Origin: Zunongwangia sp. HGR-M22
GTDB lineage: Bacteria; Bacteroidota; Bacteroidia; Flavobacteriales; Flavobacteriaceae
Direction of reading: 5' to 3'
DNA length: 64,000 bases
Assembly (NCBI RefSeq): GCF_027594425.1
Contig: NZ_CP115159.1
Location: 3,495,001 to 3,559,000, forward strand
Made by a program: the position numbers and the translations under genes
Shown: positions 53,263 through 61,861 of the stretch, piece by piece
Numbering within the stretch: position 1 is the stretch's first letter
How the letters are laid out: each line of letters opens with the position of its first letter
Notes under the pieces: generated by a model
Told to the model about the DNA's origin: nothing
Seen by the model: the letters and a program-made list of their open reading frames with translations, nothing else
The model's database searches: none

Positions 53263-54267
53263 CTAATTCCCTCTAACTCTATCAAAAAGGCTTTTCATCA
53301 TTTTTGAGGCATCACCATAATTTTTTTCAACTTCTGTAGCGGTAAGAATTCCGTTTTTCACTTCTAGTTTATAACTAAAGACAAATCGTGAATCCTTTCC
53401 TGTAGGATCTATAGTTCCAAACCTAAGATCATTAAAATATAAATCGCCTTCTTTCTTTGTAATCGTATACCATCCTTTTGAAATTTTTACAAGTTTCTTA
53501 AAATTAGGATACTCTTTTATCTCTCCTAAAAGATGATAATTCTTTGGGTAGCGTCTAAACTCTATTGGTTGATCGTCCAAAATAGAATAATTTCCAACCA
53601 AATAGGATTTATCGGTCGCTATGTTGGCAGTCCACATAATCGTGTTAAACGGACTTGGTTTTGTTTCGATTTCAGCGTAAGAGATATTTTGCTCTTTTAA
53701 GGCCTCTTTAAATTCGTAAAACGTATAGATTTTTAATGGGATGGTAATAAGAAATAGATATAAACAACTAAGCTGTAATCCCATGGAATTTAATTTTCTT
53801 CGGCTTATAGAACCTTTTGGTCGAAAAGCAGCAAGCAACGTAAAAAACAAAAAGGGAAGCGTATACGCAGGATCGATTACAAAGATCGTTTTAAATGCCA
53901 GTCGATAATCTGCTGGCCAAAAAAGTTGTGTCCCCCAGGTAGTAAACATATCCAGCAGCGGATGTGTAAACAATCCCCAGAACATCAGTTTAGACCAATC
54001 TTTCCAATCGGCATCAGCTTTTTTTTCAATTTTAGAAATAATCCAACCAAAAATTGGTGCAAAAACCAAAGCAAAAAATATCGAATGTGTAAATCCACGA
54101 TGTAATTCGTTGGCGGTAATCGTATCGGTAAAACTACGGGCAATCACATCTAGATCTGGAATGGTACCTGCAATCGCTCCGTAAAGCATTGCTTTGTTTC
54201 CAACTTTTCTACCTAAAACCACTTCTCCTACAGAGGCGCCTAAAACTATTTGGGTTAAAGAATCCAT
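53263..54267 (-). CDS. Membrane-bound metal-dependent hydrolase-like protein (YdjM type)
   Basis: 334-aa membrane protein. The N-terminus MDSLTQIVLGASVGEVVLGRKVGNKAMLYGAIAGTIPDLDVI and LHRGFTHSIFFALVFAP and FTHPLLDMFTTWGTQL carry the conserved Asp and His residues of the LexA-binding/YdjM (DUF457-like) family. Four or five helices are followed by a soluble C-terminal domain. Activity is not established for the family. Its start touches the ZIP gene stop (one shared base), so the two are coupled. Confidence 0.87.
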   Translation of the reverse strand: MDSLTQIVLGASVGEVVLGRKVGNKAMLYGAIAGTIPDLDVIARSFTDTITANELHRGFTHSIFFALVFAPIFGWIISKIEKKADADWKDWSKLMFWGLFTHPLLDMFTTWGTQLFWPADYRLAFKTIFVIDPAYTLPFLFFTLLAAFRPKGSISRRKLNSMGLQLSCLYLFLITIPLKIYTFYEFKEALKEQNISYAEIETKPSPFNTIMWTANIATDKSYLVGNYSILDDQPIEFRRYPKNYHLLGEIKEYPNFKKLVKISKGWYTITKKEGDLYFNDLRFGTIDPTGKDSRFVFSYKLEVKNGILTATEVEKNYGDASKMMKSLFDRVRGN

Positions 54268-54974
54268 TAAATTAATTTTTCACCAATAATGCCTATTAAA
54301 AACCCCAAACTTGCTCCCAGAGAAGCGATATAATTATTATCAAGTTTACTTTCTGGTATAATTTCCTGTATTAATAAGTATAGAATACCTCCGCTGGCAA
54401 AGGTCATTAAATGTGCTGTTAAATTAGGAAAATCACTTAATACAAAATGGCCTAAAAGCGCACCTAAAATTCCGCAGAAACTCAAAAAGAAAAAGATTAC
54501 CAAGCTTTTAGATATACTATAACCGCTTTGCACCATATCGCGAAATGCATTAAAAGCTTCAGGTAGATTTTGTAGTCCTATAAAAACCGCAAGTAATGTC
54601 GCCATGCCGGTATTGATAGCAAATACGGCACCCAAAGCAATAGCTTCAGGAACAAAATCCATCATCATTGCTAAAAGCGTTGCTGTTTGCCCTCCCTTTT
54701 TAGCTAAATACCTATCGATAAATAAAAATGTTATCGTTCCCAGCACAAAAGAAAAAGCCATGCCGGCAAGACTTAAGCGTTCCATCCCGGTTGGGATTAA
54801 TACCAAAGCTATAGCCGATAGGATGATCCCCGCACCAAAGGACATTAAAAAATGAACAATTTCATATTTTACCGGAGATTCTTTAACATGATGATTAAAA
54901 ATATTTGCCAGGAGAGCCCCAATAAAAACGGTAATTCCTGAAAATCCTGAGTAAAGAATTAAGTTAGTTAACAT
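54267..54974 (-). CDS. ZIP-family metal transporter
   Basis: 235-aa, about eight helices. The motif MMDFVPEAIALGAVFAINTG and GLQNLPEAFNAFRDMVQSGYS carry the helix-IV and helix-V acidic and His/Asn residues of ZIP metal sites. ZIP proteins import Zn, Fe or Mn. It precedes the YdjM-type gene and follows the MutS-like gene by 12 bp, probably part of a long minus-strand operon starting at DUF4260. Confidence 0.9.
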   Translation of the reverse strand: MLTNLILYSGFSGITVFIGALLANIFNHHVKESPVKYEIVHFLMSFGAGIILSAIALVLIPTGMERLSLAGMAFSFVLGTITFLFIDRYLAKKGGQTATLLAMMMDFVPEAIALGAVFAINTGMATLLAVFIGLQNLPEAFNAFRDMVQSGYSISKSLVIFFFLSFCGILGALLGHFVLSDFPNLTAHLMTFASGGILYLLIQEIIPESKLDNNYIASLGASLGFLIGIIGEKLI

Positions 54975-54986
54975 TTTAAAAATCTG

Positions 54987-56765
54987 TTAATTATCTACAA
55001 TTTCCATTTTTCGCAATAAAAATGATGCGTTCATATTTTGGCAAATCCCATCTTTAAAGCGATAATCAAAATGAAGCTCATCATTAGTAATTTCAGCATC
55101 AAAATAATGGTTTTTCACCTGCGATAATTCTTCAGTAATTTCACAAAGACTTAAATCGTGCGTTGCGATAATTCCGTTAGAATGAGAATTTACCAATTTT
55201 CGAACAAACTTTTTAGAACCGCTCGCTTTATCGATACTGTTTGTCCCCTTTAAAATTTCATCCAAAATTATAAAATATCGATTATCTTTAATTCGATTTA
55301 CGATATATTTAAGTCGTTTTAATTCAGAAAAAAAGTACGATTCGTCATCACTCAAAGAATCGCTGGTGCGCATACTGGTAATTAATTTTATGGGCGTATA
55401 AGAACAATCTTCAGCACAAACCGGCAAACCAATATTGCTCATCACAATTTGCAGGGAAACCGTTCTTAAAAACGTACTTTTCCCGGCCATATTTGCTCCA
55501 GTAACAATAAAAAATTCTTTACTGTCGATATAAAAATCATTGGCTACGCGCTTTTCAGGATGCAGTAGTGGATGTGCTAATTGAGTTGCTTCGATTCCTT
55601 TTTCTACGGAATTAATCTTCGGAAAAGTATAATCTGGATGATTAAAACTGAAGTTTCCTAACGAATTATAAGCATCGGTCACTTCAATTACATCAAACCA
55701 ATTTTCAACCTGAAATCCATAGTTTTCGATCCAGTTTTCCAACTTTAAAGACTGGCGCAAATCCCAAAGTAAAAATCCGTTACCAATAACGCCAAATATC
55801 ATATTATTACGTTGATCCAGGGCATCGATGGCTTTAGAAAATTCCTTAAAAATTTCAGAAGCTTTTTTATTTTCGGTTCTAATCGCTTTCTTTTTGGCTG
55901 TCATTATTGCTGAAGAAAACTCCTCGTTTTCTAACATTCCCAACAATTGGTGATATTGGTGAAAAGTATCCTGAATTTTAGAAACGCTCCCCGAAAGCAA
56001 ATTGATCCGTTTTAAGAAAACGCCAGTGATCAAGATCCCAACAATAAGCCATAGTAACAGCTGAAATTCAGTAACAAAACCAAGAATATATCCTGCGATT
56101 ATAGCTACAGATAACAATGAGAATAGCGGAGAAAGCCATTTTATAAACTTTGGTACAAAGCGTTTGTAGTTTCTAAACCAATTAACTATCGTGGTTGACG
56201 ATTCGGTTGTTTTTACAAGACTTGCGGTAGCACTAAATTCTTGTCGCCATTTGGCTTTTGCAGCTAATTCTTTAACTGTTTCTTGTTTCTTGGTAATACT
56301 TTCAATATCATTAGCCAGCAAAATATCCACCAACTTTTTAGTGCCTTGGTACAGTGCCGTTCTGTTTAAATACTGAAAGAAGGAACCCCTTCCGAAGAGA
56401 TCGATATCTTGGGCATAATCGTGATTTTGAACTTCAAATTCGCTACCATCTGGCAACTCCTGAAATTGCCTAGACTGCATCACATCAATTTCAGTTTGAT
56501 TTAACTTAATTAAAGATTTCTGTTTATCACTTTTATATTTAAGATTGCTATGCCGTGAAACTAAATATAAGAATATGGCAATACCTCCAATAATTGCAGC
56601 CATCATAATTTTGGTTTCTCCCCAGTAAAAATAAATAAGAAAACCAATAATTATAAAAACGGCCAATCTTAATAAACTAGAAGCCAGTAATTGCTTTGAA
56701 AGCTTATCAGCTATTTTTTGATGAATTTCAATCTGTTTTTTATAAAAATCGATGTGTTTTGCCAT
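54987..56765 (-). CDS. MutS-like ATPase with membrane segments
   Basis: 592-aa protein with the MutS C-terminal ATPase: Walker A GANMAGKSTFLRT (about 423-435), RTSDSLSDDESYFFSELKRL and Walker B YFIILDEILKGTNS. The N-terminal part differs from mismatch-repair MutS: two hydrophobic hairpins (about 28-75 and 205-250) suggest membrane association, and the mismatch-recognition domain is missing. Such MutS-family proteins occur in Bacteroidetes with unknown function. The A of its ATG is shared with the TAA stop of the MmcQ/YjbR-like gene. Confidence 0.88.
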   Translation of the reverse strand: MAKHIDFYKKQIEIHQKIADKLSKQLLASSLLRLAVFIIIGFLIYFYWGETKIMMAAIIGGIAIFLYLVSRHSNLKYKSDKQKSLIKLNQTEIDVMQSRQFQELPDGSEFEVQNHDYAQDIDLFGRGSFFQYLNRTALYQGTKKLVDILLANDIESITKKQETVKELAAKAKWRQEFSATASLVKTTESSTTIVNWFRNYKRFVPKFIKWLSPLFSLLSVAIIAGYILGFVTEFQLLLWLIVGILITGVFLKRINLLSGSVSKIQDTFHQYHQLLGMLENEEFSSAIMTAKKKAIRTENKKASEIFKEFSKAIDALDQRNNMIFGVIGNGFLLWDLRQSLKLENWIENYGFQVENWFDVIEVTDAYNSLGNFSFNHPDYTFPKINSVEKGIEATQLAHPLLHPEKRVANDFYIDSKEFFIVTGANMAGKSTFLRTVSLQIVMSNIGLPVCAEDCSYTPIKLITSMRTSDSLSDDESYFFSELKRLKYIVNRIKDNRYFIILDEILKGTNSIDKASGSKKFVRKLVNSHSNGIIATHDLSLCEITEELSQVKNHYFDAEITNDELHFDYRFKDGICQNMNASFLLRKMEIVDN

Positions 56766-57124
56766 TATAATTCGTCGAATTCTTGTTTTTGATTTTTATT
56801 TAGTCCATCAACGATAAGTTGATAAGAATGGTCTGTAAGTTCAAAAATTAATTTTGCAGGAATTTGCCCATCGAGAATCATCGTATTCCAATGTTGTTTA
56901 TTCATGTGATATCCCGGAATAATTTTTCCATCAAACTCTTCCCGAAGCTCTAAGCTTTTATCTGGATTACATTTTAAATTTATGCGAAGCGGCACTGCAT
57001 CTAGGGAAACCAATGCAAACATCTTTCCCATCACTTTAAAAACCAAAGTTTCTGGTCCAAATGGCATATGCTCGGTCACTTCTTTTTTGTTTAAGCAATA
57101 ATCTCTAAAAGTATCGATATCCAT
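56765..57124 (-). CDS. MmcQ/YjbR family protein
   Basis: 119 aa from the ATG at 57124; the open frame reaches 57175, but the extra residues overlap the DUF4230 gene and lack conservation signs. MDIDTFRDYCLNKKEVTEHMPFGPETLVFKVMGKMFALV and PGYHMNKQHWNTMILDG are typical of YjbR, a small cyay-like DNA-binding fold whose function is uncertain. It sits between the DUF4230 and MutS-like genes. Confidence 0.88.
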   Translation of the reverse strand: MDIDTFRDYCLNKKEVTEHMPFGPETLVFKVMGKMFALVSLDAVPLRINLKCNPDKSLELREEFDGKIIPGYHMNKQHWNTMILDGQIPAKLIFELTDHSYQLIVDGLNKNQKQEFDEL

Positions 57125-57134
57125 AAAATTGTTT

Positions 57135-57758
57135 TTAGGATTCTTTATTTTCAATTTTCTTAATCTCGGCTTCATCCAAAACCAAAGCCGAATAATCTAA
57201 GGTCCAGCCGATTGTCTGTACGATGTTTTCCATTAACAGGATCGTATCCAAAGCTTCTTTTTTAGCTTGTTCCAACAATCCACTTTCCGGAATTTTATCG
57301 ACAATATGTTTTTTAGCATCGCGATTAATATCGGTAAGATCTGAAGTTGTAAAAGGATTTGCCCAGCCTTCGCGCTTGTCGTAATATTTAAAATCGGTTT
57401 CTACGGTTAGCAGTTCTGGCTGCGGAAAATTGGTAAGCACAATTTTTTTTGATTCATTATCACTTTCCATTTTTATTTTGCTAAGATCAAAACCAACGTG
57501 CGCTTTTGCACTTATTAAAACAATAGCTTTCTTTTTACCAAAAATCAAGCTTATGTATTTCTCTTTTAGATTTTCGTAATGATAGATTTCAGAAAAATCA
57601 CCTTCGACCGTTATAAACTTACAAACGCTCCTAATTTTCTCCATTAAAACAACCGACTGCTCCTTGGTTTTAATTTTAGAACGATCTTTATTAAACGTTC
57701 TAAAAATAAAATACGCTACAATAGCTCCAGCTGCCAGCCCGATAAAAAGTAACTCCAT
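57135..57758 (-). CDS. DUF4230 protein
   Basis: 207-aa protein with an N-terminal membrane helix (ELLFIGLAAGAIVAYFIFRTF) and a soluble domain: VCKFITVEGDFSEIYHYEN, KKAIVLISAKAHVGFDLSKIKMESD, FPQPELLTVETDFKYYDKREGWANPFT. This is the DUF4230 arrangement, of unknown function. One base separates it from the DUF4260 gene. Confidence 0.86.
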   Translation of the reverse strand: MELLFIGLAAGAIVAYFIFRTFNKDRSKIKTKEQSVVLMEKIRSVCKFITVEGDFSEIYHYENLKEKYISLIFGKKKAIVLISAKAHVGFDLSKIKMESDNESKKIVLTNFPQPELLTVETDFKYYDKREGWANPFTTSDLTDINRDAKKHIVDKIPESGLLEQAKKEALDTILLMENIVQTIGWTLDYSALVLDEAEIKKIENKES

Positions 57759-57759
57759 A

Positions 57760-58110
57760 TTATTTACCGATTTCTCCTAAATGAGTGAATTTAAAACCTT
57801 GCTCATATTTGAGTCCGTACCCCAAAATACGATCAAAAGCCGAATGAGAAAACAAAATTACACCTATTAATTGTAAAACCTCTAACTGTAAATGAAACCC
57901 TACTAGCCAAAACCAAATTGCCAGCCCTTTATGATGAAATAAATTGTATAAAAAAGCTCCTGTTTTATTATTAAAAGCATATCCAATCATACCCATATCT
58001 GGCATAAAAAATAAGCCTACAAACCACCACCAAGAAAAATGTAAGAAATAAAAAGCAAAAATACCTAAAGCCATCATGGCCAATTCCTCAAGCTTTACAA
58101 TAGCATTCAT
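57760..58110 (-). CDS. DUF4260 membrane protein
   Basis: 116-aa protein with three or four helices. MALGIFAFYFLHFSWWWFVGLFFMPDMGMIGYAFNNKTGAFLYNLFHHKGLAI and FSHSAFDRILGYGLKYEQGFKFTHLGEIG match DUF4260. Function unknown. First gene of the minus-strand run DUF4260, DUF4230, YjbR-like, MutS-like, ZIP, YdjM-type. Confidence 0.88.
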   Translation of the reverse strand: MNAIVKLEELAMMALGIFAFYFLHFSWWWFVGLFFMPDMGMIGYAFNNKTGAFLYNLFHHKGLAIWFWLVGFHLQLEVLQLIGVILFSHSAFDRILGYGLKYEQGFKFTHLGEIGK

Positions 58111-58192
58111 AAAATTTTATATTAACCTAAAAATTAACGATTTAGATATTGATTTTTAATTTAATTTTCGGCAAAATCTAACAATTAAAATC

Positions 58193-58663
58193 ATGAAAAA
58201 AATCATCATTCTTGCCATGTTCATTACTTCATTAAACTTATCTCATGCACAAAAAATTGAATACGAAAAAGTTTTTGGAAGTTATAAATTTACTCAAAAC
58301 GAAAATACATTAAGTTTAAGAGATCTTACTGCAATTACTGAAGATATTCCAGAAGCTCAGGATTTAATAAGAAAGGCTAAAACAACAACGGTTTTCACCT
58401 CTATCCTTTCTGTTGCCGGCGGCGGATTAATTGGCTGGCCATTGGGAGAAGCCATTGGTGGTGGCGATCCTAATTGGGCTTTGGCGGGTATTGGTGCAGG
58501 CCTGGTTGCAGTAGCTATACCATTATCTTCTAGTGCCAGTAAAAAAGCAAAACAAGCGGTAGATCTGTACAACAACTCTTTAGAAAGGCAAACAAATAAT
58601 TTCACAACAGAATTAAATATTTTAGCTTCTGGCAGTGGCTTGGGGCTATCTTTGCGATTCTAA
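58193..58663 (+). CDS. Exported hypothetical protein with Gly-rich membrane segment
   Basis: 156-aa protein with a clear signal peptide (MKKIIILAMFITSLNLSHAQ). After a polar region, a glycine-rich hydrophobic hairpin follows: ILSVAGGGLIGWPLGEAIGG and WALAGIGAGLVAVAIPLSSSASKKA. I recognise it only as a common Bacteroidetes hypothetical. Its neighbours are unrelated: DUF4260 diverges 82 bp away and the cyclase converges with it. Confidence 0.78.
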   Translation: MKKIIILAMFITSLNLSHAQKIEYEKVFGSYKFTQNENTLSLRDLTAITEDIPEAQDLIRKAKTTTVFTSILSVAGGGLIGWPLGEAIGGGDPNWALAGIGAGLVAVAIPLSSSASKKAKQAVDLYNNSLERQTNNFTTELNILASGSGLGLSLRF

Positions 58664-58665
58664 TT

Positions 58666-59412
58666 TTACTGAATTTTATACAATACCGGTTTAGAAGGCG
58701 AAGCATCATTCTCGAAAGATGCAATTTGCAGATTCAGAAAATATGCTCCGTCTTTAATCTGGTTGGGAATGTACACAAGCTCTGTGATAGTCGCATCAAA
58801 TCGAGTATTTTTAGGATAATCCCAAAAAGCTTTATGTGCCAATAGTTTCCCTTCATCCTTTTCTTTATCTACCGATGGTAAATCTATAAGCATGTGCTTT
58901 ACATTTAATTTACGGATGTATAGCATCGCAGCTTCAGATAAATAAGGCCAATTAGTATGCGAATATTTTTTTGTTCGCTTTTCGGCATAATTAGGTATCG
59001 TTCTAATCACAAGAGCTGCCGGGCAGGAATCGCCCAATTGCTTTTTTAAAATTTCTTCGGAAATTACCTGATCTTCTCCATGATTTTCCGGAGCCACAGA
59101 AATCAGTTTTGCTTTGAAGAAGAAGTTTTTGAGTGTTTGATTTATACTGAAAAAATCTTTACTGATATGTCCAACACACTCGGTATGCGTGCCATGCCCA
59201 TGCGGATTAAACTGAATATTATTAAAATTCACTGAAGCGCCTTCTGAAATTTTCCCTACAAAATCACCATCTCTAAATGGTGTGATCTTAGGAGCATCTA
59301 AATACCAGGCTATTGGGTTTTTACCATCGCCACGCAAACTCAGCGAAATATCGATTGGTTTCGAAAAATCGATCGTAAAACTTTCTCCCTCATACTGAAT
59401 TTGTGCAAGCAT
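58666..59412 (-). CDS. Cyclase-family metal-dependent hydrolase
   Basis: 248-aa protein of the kynurenine formamidase-like cyclase family (PF04199). The HGTHTECVGH motif carries the metal-binding His and Glu/Asp, with NYAEKRTKKYSHTNWPYLSEAAMLYIRKLNVKHMLIDLPSVDKEKDEGKLLAHKAFWDYP further on. Kynurenine formamidase is one possible activity; no kynurenine genes are adjacent. Convergent with the 58193 gene and only 2 bp away. Confidence 0.88.
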   Translation of the reverse strand: MLAQIQYEGESFTIDFSKPIDISLSLRGDGKNPIAWYLDAPKITPFRDGDFVGKISEGASVNFNNIQFNPHGHGTHTECVGHISKDFFSINQTLKNFFFKAKLISVAPENHGEDQVISEEILKKQLGDSCPAALVIRTIPNYAEKRTKKYSHTNWPYLSEAAMLYIRKLNVKHMLIDLPSVDKEKDEGKLLAHKAFWDYPKNTRFDATITELVYIPNQIKDGAYFLNLQIASFENDASPSKPVLYKIQ

Positions 59413-59574
59413 AATGTGTGATCTAACCTAAGAATTTTATTAATGAGACTTTGTGAATTCTCACGTAAAATTAGCGATTAATTTTCGAAGTATGTAAGAG
59501 TAAACTCACCGCAAAGTTATTTCATTTTCAATGTTCGTTTCAACCTTAAACTAAAAGATGATCATTGTAGAATT

Positions 59575-59590
59575 AAAATTCAGCATTCAA
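59575..59590 (+). repeat. 16-mer shared with 50124-50139
   Basis: Second exact copy of AAAATTCAGCATTCAA, followed about 40 bp later by a GCGATCT-family element at 59630. Confidence 0.55.
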
Positions 59591-59629
59591 AATATAGCAT
59601 ATAATTAATACTTCTGCCTAAATTCTAAT

Positions 59630-59649
59630 ATCTAAAAGCGAAGTGGTCT
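59630..59649 (+). repeat. GCGATCT dispersed repeat, diverged copy
   Basis: ATCTAAAAGCGAAGTGGTCT, with substitutions in the GCGATCT end; just after the hemW stop on the minus strand. Confidence 0.5.
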
Positions 59650-59661
59650 AACATCGAACTA

Positions 59662-60789
59662 CTAATCAATATAAAACAAATCTGCTGCGATTCCATCACT
59701 TAAAAAAGTTCCTTTTTCTGTTATTCGCATCACGTTATCTTCGGTTCTTAGAAGTTCTTTCTGAAATAAAATAGCCGACTGTTCCTTTAAATATTCCAGA
59801 TATTTTTTACCGAATTTTGATTCAATTTCTTTAAGATCTACGCCAAAATGAGTTCGCAAACGCGTCATAATATATTCATTATAACGATCTGTTGTACTTA
59901 ACTCTTCAATTTCGAGAGGTAATTCAGATTTTTCGATCGCTTTGATATAAAGCGTGTTGTTCGCAACATTCCATTTTCTACAATTCCCGTCATACGAATG
60001 CGCTGAAGGCCCAATTCCTAAATAGGGTTTTCCTAACCAATATGCGGTGTTGTTTTGCGAAAAATAACCGGGTTTCCCATAATTTGAAAACTCGTAATGC
60101 TCAAATCCGGCATTTTTGAGGGTCGTTCTTAGAATCTCAAAATGCTGAGCAGCAGCGGCATCATCTACGGGTTTTACTTTTCCTTTTTCGATGAATTTTT
60201 GCAACGCCGTATTTGGCTCGACCGTTAAAGCATAACTTGAAATATGGGAAATTCCTAAATCCAGTAGAATATGAATGTTTTCTTTCCAGCGTTCATCGCT
60301 CATTCCCGGTACTCCGTAAATTAAATCAACCGAAATATTATCGAATTTCGATCTGGCTAGTTTTATAGATTTTAAAGCTTCTTCTGCATTATGTGCACGA
60401 TTCATTAATTTTAGATCTTCTTCAAAAAAAGATTGCACGCCAATACTTAGTCGGTTAATTTTTGAAGCCGCCAGTTCTCCTATTTTCTCTTCTGAAAGGT
60501 CGTCGGGATTCGCTTCCAGTGTTATTTCAGGGTTTTTAGCAATATTGAATTCAGTATAAATTGTATCAAAAATCGCATTCAGTTCTTCTAGATTAAGCAA
60601 ACTGGGTGTCCCACCACCAAAATAAATGGTTTGAATCGGTTCATCTGGCAACTCATTTTTCCGAAGTATTAACTCCTTTCGCAATGCGACAATCAGCTCA
60701 CTTTTCTTCTTTAATGAGGTCGAAAAATGAAAATCGCAGTAATGACACGCCTGCTTACAAAATGGGATATGAATGTAGATTCCGCTCAT
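59662..60789 (-). CDS. hemW: Coproporphyrinogen-III-oxidase-like radical SAM protein HemW
   Basis: 375-aa radical SAM protein. GIYIHIPFCKQACHYCDFHFS holds the CxxxCxxC cluster ligands (C11, C15, C18), followed by FGGGTPSLL, EANPDDL, LSIGVQSFFEEDLKLMNRAH and SVDLIYGVPGM. HemW is thought to deliver heme rather than oxidise coproporphyrinogen; the absence of the second-SAM motif region of HemN supports HemW. Single gene in a 1.1-kb stretch. Confidence 0.9.
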   Translation of the reverse strand: MSGIYIHIPFCKQACHYCDFHFSTSLKKKSELIVALRKELILRKNELPDEPIQTIYFGGGTPSLLNLEELNAIFDTIYTEFNIAKNPEITLEANPDDLSEEKIGELAASKINRLSIGVQSFFEEDLKLMNRAHNAEEALKSIKLARSKFDNISVDLIYGVPGMSDERWKENIHILLDLGISHISSYALTVEPNTALQKFIEKGKVKPVDDAAAAQHFEILRTTLKNAGFEHYEFSNYGKPGYFSQNNTAYWLGKPYLGIGPSAHSYDGNCRKWNVANNTLYIKAIEKSELPLEIEELSTTDRYNEYIMTRLRTHFGVDLKEIESKFGKKYLEYLKEQSAILFQKELLRTEDNVMRITEKGTFLSDGIAADLFYID

Positions 60790-60791
60790 TT

Positions 60792-60811
60792 AATTCAATT
60801 AACAATTAGCA
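60792..60811 (+). repeat. AATTCA...ACAATTAGCA dispersed repeat, copy
   Basis: AATTCAATTAACAATTAGCA, one base from the copy at 63003 and three from the one at 63163. It lies between hemW and the S23-type gene. Confidence 0.6.
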
Positions 60812-60830
60812 ATGATCAATAAACAATGGC

Positions 60831-61193
60831 TTATTTATTTAGCCTCGTTTTCTTCAAAATTGAATACAGTATTCGAGATATTTCGTCGCAATCTTTATGA
60901 AGACTTTCAAAACTCTCTAACTGCAGATAATCTGAATCTTTTAGAAGTGACAACCAATACTTTGTTTCTAAGCTTTCTTTATAAGCGATCGATATTTTTG
61001 CTGAAAAATCAGCATTAGAGATTGCCCCATTGGCTTCCGCTACATTAGCGCCGATCGAAGTACCAGATTTTAGTAATTGTTTAGAAAGTATAAATTCTCT
61101 TTTTTCAGTCATCAACTTTTTAGAAACCTGAACAATTTGAAGTGCGAAGTCATAAGATTTTTTCTTTAATGGATTATCTTTAAAGTCATTCAT
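60831..61193 (-). CDS. Four-helix-bundle protein (S23/IVP type)
   Basis: 120-aa four-helix protein: KKKSYDFALQIVQVSKKLMTEKREFILSKQLLKSGTSIGANVAEANGAISNADFSAKISIAYKESLETKYWLSLL. This is the S23 or intervening-sequence-type family, originally found within 23S rRNA insertions but spread widely as stand-alone genes in Bacteroidetes. It is flanked on both sides by repeat text related to AGCAAT..ATCA, on the right in inverted orientation, which hints at insertion or mobilisation with the repeats. Function unknown. Confidence 0.88.
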   Translation of the reverse strand: MNDFKDNPLKKKSYDFALQIVQVSKKLMTEKREFILSKQLLKSGTSIGANVAEANGAISNADFSAKISIAYKESLETKYWLSLLKDSDYLQLESFESLHKDCDEISRILYSILKKTRLNK

Positions 61194-61230
61194 ATCTTCT
61201 GTTAATTGTGAACTGATTATTGCTTACTGA

Positions 61231-61779
61231 TCACTTAACTTTCCCAGGATTTTGTTTGACAAAAGCATCCCAACCGGTGTAACTTTTACCAATCTCGGTG
61301 CGACCAGAATTATAGAAATGGCAAACTGCTGCCGCCAAACCATCGGTAGAATCCAGGTTTTTGGGCAATGTTTTTAAGTTTAGCATACTTTGCAGCATTT
61401 TTGCTACCTGCTCTTTACTCGCGCTACCGTTACCGGTAATCGCCATTTTGATCTTTTTTGGGAGATACTCTGTAATTGGGATTTCACGCGAAAGTCCGGC
61501 TGCCATTGCTACTCCCTGCGCTCTACCTAGCTTCAGCATCGATTGTACGTTTTTCCCGAAGAAAGGCGCTTCAATCGCAATTTCATCTGGATGAAAGGTT
61601 TCAATAAGCTCGATGGTACGCTCAAAAATCAATTTCAGTTTCACGTAGTGATCATCATATTTTTTCAGCTGCAATTCATTCAACTGTAAAAACTCCATCT
61701 TCTTATTCTTCACCTTTATCAATCCAAACCCCATAATTGTGGTTCCCGGGTCGATTCCTAAAATGATCTTTTCGCTCAA
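61231..61779 (-). CDS. ruvC: Crossover junction endodeoxyribonuclease RuvC
   Basis: About 182 aa from the TTG at 61779 (SEKIILGIDPGTTIMGFG directly follows); a longer start at another TTG (61824) would add 15 residues but overlap the promoter of the next gene. RuvC motifs: GIDPGT with the first Asp, EAPFFGKNVQSMLKLGRAQG with Glu, and DSTDGLAAAVCHFYNS near the C-terminus. Resolves Holliday junctions. Confidence 0.9.
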   Translation of the reverse strand: MSEKIILGIDPGTTIMGFGLIKVKNKKMEFLQLNELQLKKYDDHYVKLKLIFERTIELIETFHPDEIAIEAPFFGKNVQSMLKLGRAQGVAMAAGLSREIPITEYLPKKIKMAITGNGSASKEQVAKMLQSMLNLKTLPKNLDSTDGLAAAVCHFYNSGRTEIGKSYTGWDAFVKQNPGKVK

Positions 61780-61817
61780 ATTCTTCAGTTTTTGTGGAGA
61801 AATTTTATAATTCCCCT

Positions 61818-61845
61818 TTTGCAAAGCTACGGAAATCTATATTTG
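61818..61845 (+). promoter_or_regulatory. Promoter of the 61862 glycosyltransferase gene
   Basis: TTTG at 61818-61821 and TATATTTG at 61838-61845 are 16 nt apart, an exact fit to the Bacteroidetes -33/-7 pattern; the ATG follows 17 bp later. The site overlaps the upstream end of the divergent ruvC gene. Confidence 0.6.
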
Positions 61846-61861
61846 CACTAAACTTGCCCAG

